Made by a program: the position numbers and the translations under genes. DNA of 44,358 nucleotides from Candidatus Neomarinimicrobiota bacterium (GTDB lineage: Bacteria > Fidelibacterota > UBA8477 > JABMPR01): assembly GCA_016784545.1 (NCBI GenBank), contig JADHUM010000030.1, forward strand, positions 1 through 44,358, in the 5' to 3' direction. Under the pieces are notes generated by a model. That model saw nothing but the letters and a program-made list of their open reading frames with translations. It did not search any database and had not been told where the DNA came from. Of the stretch, positions 31,946 through 41,163 are shown in pieces (the stretch's first letter is position 1; each line of letters begins with the position of its first letter).

Positions 31946-34111
31946 ATGAAACACTGGCTCCTCATAGCAATAACCGCTCTCAGTATAAGAGGGGAATGGT
32001 CCAATGATCCAGGTAACCCCGTCAATCTTGGCTCCGGTATTCAACCTCAAATCGTCAGCACATCAGATGGTGGATCCTATGTAGCCTGGTTGACCAGCGG
32101 AAATTTCCATATTTATCTTCAACGACTGGATATCAATGGCGATCCCCAGTGGAATCCTGGCGGCATCCTGGTAAGCGATGCCCCCAATAGTAGCTGGATC
32201 GCAGTATATCATATGAATCTGGCTGTGGACGGGGAAGACAATGCCATTATTTCAACCGTGGACACCCGCACTGGAAACTGGGAAGTTTATGCCTATAAGA
32301 TTGATCCTGATGGAAACGCCGTGTGGAATGAAAACGGTTTGGCCCTCTCGGTAAATGGAAGAGACAACATATCACCCCGTTTGGTTGTAGAAACTTCGGA
32401 TAACAGTGTGATCGTGACCTGGTCAGATGATTACTCCTCCCTGCGTCTGCAAAGGATTAGCTCCGATGGTCAGGTGTTGTGGGGAACCAGCGGGATTAAT
32501 GCCTCTACTTTCAATGCCTCGCTAATGAGTCCTCAGCCAGTACAGAGTTCAGATGGTCATATCCTGGTCCAGGCTGTGAAGCAAACCGGTTCATTTCCAG
32601 CTCTGAGCAGTCAGGTCATCATGCAGAAATACGCACTGGATGGCACTGCTCAATGGAGTTTCTGGCTACCCCTTGCCGACCCGGTTGGTTTCCCCCTGGG
32701 TAACTGGCTCCAGGATATTCAACCCGATTTAAACGGAGGAGCCTTCTCATCCTGGACCGAAATGACAGGCCAAAATCAAACCGGCAAGATTCAATCTGTC
32801 AGCGATACGGGAACGCTTGAATGGACAAGTGCTACAGAAGCATCCACATCAGCAAGCAACTTCAGGGTGAGTCCCCGGCTTGCTCTGGCAAACGATAGCT
32901 CAGGAGTATATACAGTCTGGGGTGAATCTGATGCCGCCCAGATCAATCGGGGAATCTTAGTACAACGGATAGATACAACAGGCACTCGAATGTGGGGTGA
33001 TGGCGGCCTGGTTGTGGAACCCATGGGTCTTTCATCATTTCTGGATATCAATACAGATCAAGTAGAGAATGATTTATTACTCAGCTATATCAGACAATAC
33101 AGCTTTGGGACCATGGATATTTTCGCCAGCAGACTGGAAACTGACGGCTCTTTTGTATGGAATGCCGAGAGAGTTCCAGTAACAAATTCAGCCGCGGAAA
33201 AATCCGATTTAAGCATGACCAGAGGACCGGGCTGTACCTTTTTGACCTGGTCCGAAGCTGGAGGCATCAAAGCCCACTGTCTGCTGGATGATGGCAGCCT
33301 GGGTATTCCAGGTGAAACGCCACGGGATACACTGAATTATTTTCCACTATTAGTCAATTCGGGAATGGTTTTAGCCAGCGAGATAGATACTACCACGTTC
33401 ATGATTGTACATTCAACAAATATTAATGGAAATCTATACCATGTTTTTGATACCTATTACCCTGGTGAGAGCATAAACCAGTTCCGTGTCGATGGAAATC
33501 AGGTCAAAGTATGGGATGGTAACGATGATGCCGTCTTGTATGATATTTCTGTCCCTTTAAACACAACCTGGGAGTTTAATGTGGGCGAATATAGCTCTCA
33601 AATCACATTCGTCAGTATGGGCGATACCATCGAAACAGGATTAGGTGTGTATGAAAACTGTTTTTGCTTTCATCGCAATATTGGTGCGGACTATGAGTAT
33701 TACGACTGGCTTGCTGAGGATGGTGGCCTGGTGCAACGGGATGTGGTAACCATAGCGGGTGCAAGACGGTATATCATGATAGATCAAATCGTTCCCGTTG
33801 CTATTGAAGATGAAAAACAATCAACTACTCCTGGAAATTTCCAGCTAAGCCAGAACTACCCCAATCCGTTTAATCCCAGCACGCAAATTCAATACGTATT
33901 GCCTGAGCGAGCGGAGATTTCAGTCGCCATTTATGATGTAAATGGAATTCAGGTTGTAGAACTTCAAAACGGTATCCAGGAAGCTGGAAACTATATCCTT
34001 CAATGGCATACTGCCAATGAAGCAGGATCACCAGTTCCATCAGGGCTATATTTTTGTCGAGTCACTGGATTCGGATTGGCACAGACCATAAAAATGGTGC
34101 ATTTGAAGTAG
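31946..34111 (+). CDS. Secreted beta-propeller-like protein with type IX secretion sorting domain
   Basis: A 721-residue exported protein. A weak signal peptide begins at the ATG (MKHWLLIAITALSIRG), with AAGGGA 8 nt upstream. The N-terminal 450 residues repeat a motif of about 60 residues, LQRLDINGDPQWNPGGILVS, YKIDPDGNAVWNENGLALS and LQRISSDGQVLWGTSGI, as expected for propeller blades. The end is a clear T9SS type A sorting domain: FQLSQNYPNPFNPSTQIQY, then GIQEAGNYILQWHT and SGLYFCRVTG. It is expected to be moved through the outer membrane by a PorV/SprA-type system encoded elsewhere. No catalytic residues are recognised. Confidence 0.93.
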   Translation: MKHWLLIAITALSIRGEWSNDPGNPVNLGSGIQPQIVSTSDGGSYVAWLTSGNFHIYLQRLDINGDPQWNPGGILVSDAPNSSWIAVYHMNLAVDGEDNAIISTVDTRTGNWEVYAYKIDPDGNAVWNENGLALSVNGRDNISPRLVVETSDNSVIVTWSDDYSSLRLQRISSDGQVLWGTSGINASTFNASLMSPQPVQSSDGHILVQAVKQTGSFPALSSQVIMQKYALDGTAQWSFWLPLADPVGFPLGNWLQDIQPDLNGGAFSSWTEMTGQNQTGKIQSVSDTGTLEWTSATEASTSASNFRVSPRLALANDSSGVYTVWGESDAAQINRGILVQRIDTTGTRMWGDGGLVVEPMGLSSFLDINTDQVENDLLLSYIRQYSFGTMDIFASRLETDGSFVWNAERVPVTNSAAEKSDLSMTRGPGCTFLTWSEAGGIKAHCLLDDGSLGIPGETPRDTLNYFPLLVNSGMVLASEIDTTTFMIVHSTNINGNLYHVFDTYYPGESINQFRVDGNQVKVWDGNDDAVLYDISVPLNTTWEFNVGEYSSQITFVSMGDTIETGLGVYENCFCFHRNIGADYEYYDWLAEDGGLVQRDVVTIAGARRYIMIDQIVPVAIEDEKQSTTPGNFQLSQNYPNPFNPSTQIQYVLPERAEISVAIYDVNGIQVVELQNGIQEAGNYILQWHTANEAGSPVPSGLYFCRVTGFGLAQTIKMVHLK

Positions 34112-34145
34112 TTAAAGCGGGTATATTCCAGGCACGGGGAAAGCC

Positions 34146-35093
34146 ATGATATCTATTTCACATCTCAGAAAAACTTTTGGTGATCTGGTTGCCGTAGATG
34201 ACTTGTCTCTTACCATTAATCAGGGTGAGATTCTGGGACTCCTGGGTCCCAACGGTGCTGGAAAAACGACCACCATCCGCATGCTCTGTGCTTTACTGGA
34301 ATCAGATGGGGGAGAGATCAAATGGGAATCCTCAGCTGATCTATCAGAGCTGGTGGGATTTTGCCCCCAGGAAAATCTGTATTGGCCACGGCTCACCTGT
34401 CTGGAGCAATTGATTTTTCTTGGTAAAATGCATGGTATGTCAGCTGAAGCAGCCCATGATCGAGCCGTTGAGTTACTTAAGATGCTGAGCCTGTCGAGAA
34501 AAGCTGATGTTTATGCCTCCAAACTTTCTGGGGGTATGCAGCGTCGCTTGAATATTGCACTGGCCCTCATACACAACCCGCCTGTTCTCATATTGGATGA
34601 ACCCGAAGCCGGTCTGGATCCCCAGAGTCGCATCCTGGTGCGAGATCTCATTCGCTCCCTGGCCAAACAGAAAACCGTTATTATCACCACCCACAATATG
34701 GATGAAGCAGAACGCCTCTCCGACCGCGTAGCCATTATTGATCATGGGAAACTTCTGGAGGTGGGCAGCGTCGACTCGCTGAAGGAAATATTGGGAACCG
34801 GAGATTGTCTGGAATGTCGCTTTGAGTCAGATCTGGAATACCTCCTGGCGGAAAAAGCTTCTCAAGCCACACAGTTCCTTACAGATGTGAGTACTGTTTT
34901 GGGTCAACCAGCCGAAACCATCTCGGTTATGCAGCATCAGTTGATTATCAGACCTTTTCAACATCTTGAAAAGCTATCTGATTTGACTGATCTGGCAAAA
35001 AAACACGGCCTGGGAATTGGAGATATCCAACTCCGCAAAACCACTCTTGAAGATGTCTTTATTCACCTCACAGGAAGGGCTTTGAGAGAATGA
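34146..35093 (+). CDS. ABC-2 type transporter ATP-binding protein
   Basis: A second exporter ATPase, 315 residues. Walker A GPNGAGKT is at 34-41, the signature LSGGMQRR at 127-134 and Walker B VLILDEPEAG at 147-156. The switch His region is TTHNMDEA. The C-terminal extension of about 100 residues is typical of drug or NatA-like exporters. Its stop (TGA 35091-35093) overlaps an ATG at 35090, a layout that normally couples translation to the permease. Here the permease ATG lies 450 bp further, after a stretch of inserted repeats. Confidence 0.93.
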   Translation: MISISHLRKTFGDLVAVDDLSLTINQGEILGLLGPNGAGKTTTIRMLCALLESDGGEIKWESSADLSELVGFCPQENLYWPRLTCLEQLIFLGKMHGMSAEAAHDRAVELLKMLSLSRKADVYASKLSGGMQRRLNIALALIHNPPVLILDEPEAGLDPQSRILVRDLIRSLAKQKTVIITTHNMDEAERLSDRVAIIDHGKLLEVGSVDSLKEILGTGDCLECRFESDLEYLLAEKASQATQFLTDVSTVLGQPAETISVMQHQLIIRPFQHLEKLSDLTDLAKKHGLGIGDIQLRKTTLEDVFIHLTGRALRE

Positions 35094-35538
35094 GCTGGTC
35101 AAACTATTTCAGACACCCTCTTTTCCCGGCGGCTGAGCTTGAAGCCAAAGGCCATCCCGAGATCGCTTCAGTCGCCAGGCTCCTTCGCGAAGACAGGTCA
35201 GGCAAAGTTTCAATATTAATGCGAGGGAGTGAAATGAGCGCGGCCTGTCCGCCGAAGTTGCAACGCAGGCGGACAATCTCCGTCTTCTTGCCTGGTTGTG
35301 TCATCCTGAGCTCGTCGAAGGATAGACACAAAAGGAACCGACTCCTGGGTTTGGGTCATCCTGAGGACTTCTGCTTCGTTCGGTATAAACTCCTTCGAGG
35401 GATGAAACCAAAGCATATTTTAACAAGCCTTCGGGTCCCAAGAGAACACTTCGACAAGCTCAGTGTGACACCTCAGGATAACGCTCCGGCCTGGCAGGTA
35501 AACTCAATTTCCAGCGACCTGAAAAAACGAGATAATTC
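35094..35538. repeat. Repeat insertion between ABC ATPase and permease genes
   Basis: The gap contains part of the two-hairpin repeat (35158-35253) and a second family. TGTCATCCTGAGCTCGTCGA at about 35298, GGTCATCCTGAGGACTTC near 35356 and CTTCGACAAGCTCAGTGTGA near 35450 are typical dispersed intergenic repeats. Parts match 14722-14990. An ORF of 150 codons runs through it from ATG 35090 to TGA 35540-35542, but its translation is repeat-like (VILSSSKDR, FDKLSVTPQ), so I do not call it a protein. The frame overlaps both genes by ATGA. Confidence 0.8.
35158..35253 (+). repeat. Two-hairpin dispersed repeat, copy E (scrambled)
   Basis: Contains GAGATCGCTTCAGTCGCC, CTTCGCGAAGACAGG and GCGAGGGAGTGAAATGAGCG blocks in altered order relative to the other copies, consistent with decay or recombination. 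Confidence 0.55.
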
Positions 35539-36690
35539 ATGATCTGGGCCATCTTCACAAAAAGCGTAAAAGAACAGCTCCGCAATTTCTGGATACTCAT
35601 CCTGACGGTGTCCATGGCGCCCTTTTTTGTCTTTGTATATTTTTTGATCAACGAAGCCAGTCAACCCCACTACCGAGCGCTCATCCTAAATTCGGATCAA
35701 GGCGTCCAGATCCAGGGTGAGGTGATCAATCTGGGGGAAAGCTTGCTGCCAGAACTCCAGGAATATATTGGCAGTGTGGAAAACATGCCCTTGAGTATCC
35801 ACTCCGCAGACTCTCGGGATGGCGCTATTAAGAAAATTGAATCTCATAAGGCTGATGTCCTCGTGGTGATTCCTCCTTATTTCAGCCAGTCCATACTCAT
35901 AGAACCACCAACCACTCCAGAAATTGAAATTGTGGGCAATCTAACCAGTACGGGTTACTTAATCTCAGCGGTCTGGGTGGGTGAGATGCTCAATGATTTT
36001 ATGGCTCACCAGACTGGAAAGGGCCGGCTTTTTGCCGTGAAGGAAACAGCTCTGGGGCTATCAGATCAGATTGATGAGTTCGAGCTCTGGATGCCCGGCA
36101 TGCTCATCCTCTCCATCATCATGCTCATGTTTTCGGCAACCATCGCTATTATTGTGGAAGTCGATCAAGGTACCATTCTCAGATTGAAGTTGTCTGGAAT
36201 GAAGGCCTGGCAGTTTCTACTTGGAGTGGGAGCCAGTCAGGTGCTGGTGGGGATCATTGCTATTTTTCTCACCCTGGGTGCAGCCACCTCCCTGGGCTTT
36301 GAAATGCGAGGCGCCTTCACATCCTTTTTGTTGATCACCGTCCTCACCAGTATCAGTATGATTGCCTTTAGTTTGATTCTGGCCGCTGCTACCCGTTCGG
36401 TAACGGACGTTTTGGTGGTGGGTAACTTTCCACTCTTTCTGTTTATGTTTTTCTCCGGGGCAGCCTTTCCAATATCCACCAAAGCCTGGTTTTATCTGGG
36501 TGACTATGGCATCAGTTGGCAAACCCTCATGTCAGCTGCACCAGCAATTTCAGCCCTCCAAAAAATCAGTATCATGGGTGTTGGACTAAGTGATGTCAGT
36601 GGCGAGCTATTGGCACTAACGCTTATGACAGTCATCTATTTTGTCATTGGTTTATGGGGCTTTCAGCGACGACACCTCAGAACAAAATAG
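35539..36690 (+). CDS. ABC-2 type transporter permease
   Basis: A 383-residue membrane subunit of the ABC2_membrane_3 type. It has one N-terminal helix (FWILILTVSMAPFFVFVYFL), a large extracytoplasmic domain to about residue 185, then five helices including MLILSIIMLMFSATIAIIVE and LILAAATRSVTDVLVVGNF. The FRGTILRLK-like EVDQGTILRLKLSGMKAWQF loop is the coupling region typical of the family. It pairs with the ATPase at 34146-35093 despite the repeats between them. Its ATG overlaps the stop of the repeat-derived ORF by ATGA. The cargo is unknown. Confidence 0.9.
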   Translation: MIWAIFTKSVKEQLRNFWILILTVSMAPFFVFVYFLINEASQPHYRALILNSDQGVQIQGEVINLGESLLPELQEYIGSVENMPLSIHSADSRDGAIKKIESHKADVLVVIPPYFSQSILIEPPTTPEIEIVGNLTSTGYLISAVWVGEMLNDFMAHQTGKGRLFAVKETALGLSDQIDEFELWMPGMLILSIIMLMFSATIAIIVEVDQGTILRLKLSGMKAWQFLLGVGASQVLVGIIAIFLTLGAATSLGFEMRGAFTSFLLITVLTSISMIAFSLILAAATRSVTDVLVVGNFPLFLFMFFSGAAFPISTKAWFYLGDYGISWQTLMSAAPAISALQKISIMGVGLSDVSGELLALTLMTVIYFVIGLWGFQRRHLRTK

Positions 36691-36715
36691 ACAGTCCATC
36701 GTACAAATAATCATC

Positions 36716-37543
36716 ATGATAATCATACGAATCATCTTTCTGCTCGTCTTAATACCCCTTTCAGGCTGGAGTGAGACTATATCTGGTCGTATGGTTGACA
36801 GTGAGACCGGGGTGGCCTTGCCTTATGTGAATATCGGCGTTCTGGGTGGGGAGCGGGGGACGGTCTCCAACGAACAGGGCTATTTCCATTTAGATCTCAC
36901 GGATCTGATGCCAGAATCAACAATCCGCTTCTCCTTTATTGGCTATGAAAACCATGATGCTACTGTTGAAAAGCTGAGCGGGTTGGGTGGCAACCTGGGG
37001 GAAGTCAAACTGACTCCCATAACACTGGAAATGCAGGCAGTCCTGGTGTTTCCCCGAGAATTCAAAGAGAAGGTTGTGGGAAATCCCCACCCTCCTGCCA
37101 TGATGCGAGGCGGCTTCGCAGAAGACAGCTTGGGTTATGAGCTAGGTATTCGAGTCAAAATAAGAAAGCGACCAACCCTGTTAAAGACCCTGACCCTGCA
37201 TGGCGTTACCACCACCTATGACACTGTCTTTTATCGACTGAACGTCTATGAAATGGAAGATAAACAACCAGGCAAGAACATTCTCACAAAACCCATTTAC
37301 ATTACACTCACCGATTTTGAACAACTCGCAGACATCACTATCGATCTAACATCACACCACATTGTGGTTCACGACGATTTCGCAATCACGTTGGAGTATG
37401 TAAAAGAGTTGGGTGAGGGTGACCTGCAATTCTCAACAGGCATCCTCAATGGGAAAATATTTTATCGCAAAACCAGCCAGGCCCCCTGGCATTCAGCGCC
37501 CTTTGGTCTGGGAATGAGCGTGCTGATCCGCTACGAGAAGTAG
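36716..37543 (+). CDS. Exported protein with carboxypeptidase-regulatory-like domain
   Basis: A protein of 275 residues from ATG 36716, which opens a signal peptide (IIFLLVLIPLSGWSE); an earlier ATG at 36641 would overlap the permease gene. The N-terminal domain is a CarboxypepD_reg-like fold (GRMVDSETGVALPYVNIGVL, GTVSNEQGYFHLDL, FSFIGYENHDA), found in TonB-dependent receptors and FCB surface proteins. The rest is beta-rich and unassigned. No barrel or plug domain follows, so this is not a TonB receptor. Context gives no specific role. No clear Shine-Dalgarno is seen. Confidence 0.75.
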   Translation: MIIIRIIFLLVLIPLSGWSETISGRMVDSETGVALPYVNIGVLGGERGTVSNEQGYFHLDLTDLMPESTIRFSFIGYENHDATVEKLSGLGGNLGEVKLTPITLEMQAVLVFPREFKEKVVGNPHPPAMMRGGFAEDSLGYELGIRVKIRKRPTLLKTLTLHGVTTTYDTVFYRLNVYEMEDKQPGKNILTKPIYITLTDFEQLADITIDLTSHHIVVHDDFAITLEYVKELGEGDLQFSTGILNGKIFYRKTSQAPWHSAPFGLGMSVLIRYEK

Positions 37544-37546
37544 CGC

Positions 37547-37730
37547 TAATTAGTGCCTGTCCATAAAGTCAGTGCTAAACAGATGCTACTACAGTTTTTA
37601 CAACGAATCTATCTACACCCTATGGGTTTCGATAGACAAGTTTGACGACGATTACGAGATAGCATTAAATATTTTCGTGGATTTCGTTTGTTTCGTTGTG
37701 AAAGAAGCGTTTAAAGACAGACTCTAATTA
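37547..37730. mobile_element. MITE-like element with imperfect terminal inverted repeats
   Basis: The left end (37547-37567, TAATTAGTGCCTGTCCATAA...) and the inverse of the right end (37710-37730, TAATTAGAGTCTGTCTTTAA...) match at most positions by eye. The 184-bp interior has no ORF. The right end supplies the TTA on the plus strand that is the stop codon of the NAD(P)-binding protein gene. Family and transposase partner are unknown, and target-site duplication cannot be separated from the repeat end. Confidence 0.62.
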
Positions 37731-38408
37731 AGAGCTGTGGGCAAGTGCTGAAGGTGTCTGGCAACCCACTATTGCAGGCGCTTCCTGAATCAAATCGTCC
37801 TTAACCAGGGCATCCACCATGAATAAGGCGAAATCGATGCGCCGGGTCATGTTGCTCTCCAGGATGGGATCACCAATATGATGGCTCCAGACGGGAAAGC
37901 CCTGGCTTTCACCTTCTTCCAGATCACTGCCTCGTACCACGGTCCACTTTGTGTCGCTTTTGAAGATGCGGTCGCAGGCTTCGACCTGGTCATCCAACTC
38001 CAGCATTCTGGTTATCTTTCCAATCCAACGACCAATGACAACCTGAATCTTGAGCAGACGCGAATAGATATCTTGATTATCACGGGTAATGTGCCATCCG
38101 CAGGAGAAGATGAGGCGAGCATTGGGTTGGGCAAAATCAAGAACAGCCTGGGCGGTTCCGGAAGCATATTGTTGAACCCCCCAGGGCACCAGGACAGTGA
38201 GGACGCCATCACAACCGTTAACCGCCTGTTTAATGAGTTCTCTATCATTGGTAGCTCCAGGGAGAATGGTCATCTTATCTCTATAGTCATCCAGCTTGCC
38301 CACACTTTTTTCCCGGCACACGCCAACCACTTCGTAACCCAGATCCAGACAATGCTGAACCATATATCTTCCCAGTTTTCCTGATGCCCCCACGACACAG
38401 ACTTTCAT
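37728..38408 (-). CDS. NAD(P)-binding atypical short-chain dehydrogenase/epimerase-like protein
   Basis: A Rossmann-fold protein of 226 residues. The dinucleotide motif VVGASGKLGRYMV (residues 4-16) is of the GxxGxxG atypical-SDR/NmrA type. Later segments IFSCGWHITRDNQ and KWTVVRGSDLEEG match sugar-epimerase-like NAD(P)H-binding proteins. The classical YxxxK is not evident, so it may be a redox sensor or regulator instead of an enzyme. AGGAG lies just upstream of the ATG. The last codons and stop coincide with the right end of a MITE-like element, so the C-terminus may have been altered. Confidence 0.85.
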   Translation of the reverse strand: MKVCVVGASGKLGRYMVQHCLDLGYEVVGVCREKSVGKLDDYRDKMTILPGATNDRELIKQAVNGCDGVLTVLVPWGVQQYASGTAQAVLDFAQPNARLIFSCGWHITRDNQDIYSRLLKIQVVIGRWIGKITRMLELDDQVEACDRIFKSDTKWTVVRGSDLEEGESQGFPVWSHHIGDPILESNMTRRIDFALFMVDALVKDDLIQEAPAIVGCQTPSALAHSS

Positions 38409-38489
38409 ATATACTCCTAAGGATAATTATTGAGATTGTTATGTGTGTGAAACTAGACAGATTCTTTCAAACGAGAACAATTAATCACT

Positions 38490-39287
38490 TCAGAGGTTCA
38501 GACTTGATTTGAATGCATCTAAAATGGTATCCAGCTCTGAACCATATACAGTTCCAAACATCTCTCGGTAGCTTTCTGGTGCTTCGATATAGAGTTTGAT
38601 GTAGTCTTGCAGAGCTGCCAGACCGTACTGATTTACCAAATAGTCTATGAAAAGCTGGTAGTAGGTGTAATTCAACTTGAGGTTGGGGAAGGACATTTCA
38701 AGAGGATTTTGCTCTCTTAAACTGCCAAAACTGATCTGCCTTGATTTGCATATCTCGACGAATTCCCAGGGGGAGTAAAAATGATGGCCACTGAAATATT
38801 GGGCAATCCCTTCCAGTAACCAACCCTGTTCATGCATCTTTAAAGCCTTCCTGAAACTGGTGTTCTGATCCATGAGCATATGAGACAACTCATGCTTCAA
38901 GTAGGTCTTAATGCCAAAGGAAGATCGTCTTGCTGTGGGTCCAATATAAATCAGGTTAAGCATGCTTAAGGAAACGGAATAACCCGAGCCCCTCAACCAG
39001 GGAGCAAACCGTTTCATGCTGGTGGTTGGATCTACAATGATGATGGTACACTTCTTCTGGTAGCTAAGCTTGTGAAACGTCTCTTCCTTATCCAGGATTG
39101 TATCGATGTGGAAGACAATAGAATCCGACGAAGTCATATTCTGGATATAGATATTTGCTTTGGAGGATGGGATTTTTTGAAAACCAGGTTTTATGGGACT
39201 CCAGGCGAAGAGGGGGCCCCAGAACAGATAGAACAGCAATCCCATTGAGATGATGGTAACAATATAGGTGATCTTTTTTTTAAACAT
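38490..39287 (-). CDS. Gluzincin-like (peptidase MA) membrane-anchored hydrolase
   Basis: A 265-residue protein with one N-terminal helix (ITYIVTIISMGLLFYLFWGP) and a predicted exported body. LKHELSHMLMDQ is an HExxH zinc motif (HELSH), and LLEGIAQYFSG supplies the downstream Glu, the arrangement of peptidase MA-like gluzincins. The key residues are intact, so hydrolase activity is plausible. The substrate is unknown. The start lacks a strong ribosome binding site. It lies 39 bp downstream of a membrane protein gene and may share its transcript. Confidence 0.75.
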   Translation of the reverse strand: MFKKKITYIVTIISMGLLFYLFWGPLFAWSPIKPGFQKIPSSKANIYIQNMTSSDSIVFHIDTILDKEETFHKLSYQKKCTIIIVDPTTSMKRFAPWLRGSGYSVSLSMLNLIYIGPTARRSSFGIKTYLKHELSHMLMDQNTSFRKALKMHEQGWLLEGIAQYFSGHHFYSPWEFVEICKSRQISFGSLREQNPLEMSFPNLKLNYTYYQLFIDYLVNQYGLAALQDYIKLYIEAPESYREMFGTVYGSELDTILDAFKSSLNL

Positions 39288-39326
39288 GGTCTGAGGTATC
39301 TTAAAACCGCCAAGTGGCGGAAGGTT

Positions 39327-40022
39327 TCACCTTACTTCTGGAGCAGACTTTTTTGCCAGCCTGAATAGATCAAAGCTCATCAGGGGATACCATATCAGGT
39401 AGGCTACCATACCAAAGGATAAATACTCTGTGATCCCTGGCAGGAAGGGTGAAAGCATATGTTGAGTCAAATCAAAACTATTCCCCACAATACCAGCGAT
39501 GGCAGTGGTTTTATGGAAGTCCCTGGAACTAAGCATAACCACAGATATCATGATCCCCCCGGTTTGTAGTAAAGCACCTGAGACATAGGATCCAGTGCTG
39601 TTCCACCAACCGCTGGCTAGAATCGACTCTCCTGCTGCCAGAAGCTGTGATCGCTCACTCCCAGAGCTGGCCTGTATATATTTTTCACCAAGATGGACCA
39701 GAGCAAAGGTTGACTCACCGGCAAAACTTACAACCACAGCGATGAGGGTAAATCCAGCCCCAAAAAAACTTAACACGGGGTTGTGCTTCCACAAGTTCAC
39801 CAGAAGCGCCGGAAAATTTCCAAGATAAAATCCCACCAGAAGCATCATCATCAGATCAAGCCGCAGCAGGCTGGTCCAGAAGTTGGCTTGTTGAGCGAGA
39901 AAAAATTCTTCAGAGCTGGTCACCCTTGGTCCTATGGTAAACGTGACAATCATGTAAGTCGCAATGAGGGTTAATTGCATGATGGAACAAATAGCGCCAA
40001 TACGATATAACTGTGAATGCAT
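39327..40022 (-). CDS. Polytopic membrane protein, DUF4386-like
   Basis: A 231-residue protein with about six hydrophobic helices. YRIGAICSIMQLTLIATYMI, then LMMMLLVGFYLGNFPALLV and FGAGFTLIAVVVSFAGEST resemble the DUF4386 type of membrane protein, a tentative match. No catalytic or transport motif is visible. AGGGG about 7 nt upstream supports the ATG at 40020-40022. Function is unknown. Confidence 0.65.
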   Translation of the reverse strand: MHSQLYRIGAICSIMQLTLIATYMIVTFTIGPRVTSSEEFFLAQQANFWTSLLRLDLMMMLLVGFYLGNFPALLVNLWKHNPVLSFFGAGFTLIAVVVSFAGESTFALVHLGEKYIQASSGSERSQLLAAGESILASGWWNSTGSYVSGALLQTGGIMISVVMLSSRDFHKTTAIAGIVGNSFDLTQHMLSPFLPGITEYLSFGMVAYLIWYPLMSFDLFRLAKKSAPEVR

Positions 40023-40067
40023 TTTTTTATCCCCTAAGATTAAAGGCGTTCGAAATATGGTTTTGAC

Positions 40068-41006
40068 TCAATCCGTATCAGAAATCAACCAGTGGATGAT
40101 ATTTAGCACGAGCTGTTTGTTATCATAGTTGCCATAATTAAATCCAGCCCGTATGGTTTTAAAAAATATTCTCACCTCTTGCGCTGTGAACATGGCTGCC
40201 TCTCCAGCAATGACAATCCTGCCTGAACCGTATTTGCAGGCGATAAGTTGAGATTGTCCAGGCACAGGGAAATAAGTTGATGGTTCTGCTGATACGATTG
40301 AGGCGCTAGCCTTTGCATAATAATTTCGGGCTGAATCTGATAGTTGCAGGATTGAGGTCCAGGTAGAGTCAAAACTCAGGGACTGCCCGGTAAAGGTAAT
40401 GACGCGCTGAATTGCAGGTTCTGGATTGTCAACCTGGAGGATGGGGTGAATGCCCAGCCCTCCATTTTCCCTGCTATACTCCAGCCAGGTAGCCCTGCCA
40501 ATCTCCGGGTTCTGTCTGGATGTGTCCACGGTCCAGACGCTTTGCATGCCAACCCCCAATGCTCGGGCCAGATCAGCAGCAGCACTGCCAAAGGGGTCAT
40601 GGTCAGCGATGAGGAACAGGGACCCTCCCTGGCTAATCCATTCGATGAGGACCTCTATTTCGCTCTCCGAAAAGGCACTGGTCATCCCACCATCTTTTTG
40701 TTCCTCACCTGTGGCATTGGCGATGATGAGTAAATCAACATGCTGTAATGCTTTTTGGGTAAAGCGGTCTTCATGGATGCTGAGAACGATACCATCATTA
40801 TTGAGCAAAGTCGCGAATGGTTTATAGGTGGAATGAATATGGTGAAAATTCCCATGACCCGCATCAAATAATACCACAGGAGAGTTCTTAGCGTTGAATG
40901 TTGGTCGTTCCACCGACACGTCAGTTCGCATATCTGGTCTCTGATAGACACAGGAAACAAAGATTAATAAGGGTATAATTAATTGAAGTATTCGCTTTTT
41001 GTTCAC
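40068..41006 (-). CDS. DUF4350-like lipoprotein (GATase-like fold)
   Basis: The product has 312 residues when started at GTG 41004-41006. AAGGGG lies 6 nt before this GTG, and the ATG 15 bp further upstream appears to be part of the Shine-Dalgarno region. A lipobox follows (LLIFVSC). The body has a Rossmann/GATase-like pattern: VVLFDAGHGNFHH, LLIIANATGEEQ, EIEVLIEWISQGGSLFLIAD and GRIVIAGEAAMFTAQ, resembling DUF4350 proteins. The GATase catalytic Cys is not evident, so it may be a binding or scaffold domain. It is probably anchored in an envelope membrane. Confidence 0.72.
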   Translation of the reverse strand: MNKKRILQLIIPLLIFVSCVYQRPDMRTDVSVERPTFNAKNSPVVLFDAGHGNFHHIHSTYKPFATLLNNDGIVLSIHEDRFTQKALQHVDLLIIANATGEEQKDGGMTSAFSESEIEVLIEWISQGGSLFLIADHDPFGSAAADLARALGVGMQSVWTVDTSRQNPEIGRATWLEYSRENGGLGIHPILQVDNPEPAIQRVITFTGQSLSFDSTWTSILQLSDSARNYYAKASASIVSAEPSTYFPVPGQSQLIACKYGSGRIVIAGEAAMFTAQEVRIFFKTIRAGFNYGNYDNKQLVLNIIHWLISDTD

Positions 41007-41163
41007 GTGATTCCCCTTCATGTATCAAGCTGATTTGCATTCCGCCATGATAGCGGTGAACTGGCCTGCCCTCTGGAGCGATTAATCAAAGGATGGGCTT
41101 GTGCATGGTCTGTCGTGGCCAAGATTGAGTAAATCGAAGCCAGGAGGCAAAGTCTGATGCTTG

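Noticed and set aside
35090-35542. 150-codon ORF between ABC ATPase and permease as a real protein
   Set aside because: Its translation contains segments such as VILSSSKDR that come from a common intergenic repeat. It is reported as a repeat and coupling curiosity, not as a gene.
40446-40827. Plus-strand ORFs opposite the DUF4350-like gene
   Set aside because: They are reading-frame shadows of the lipoprotein gene and lack start signals.
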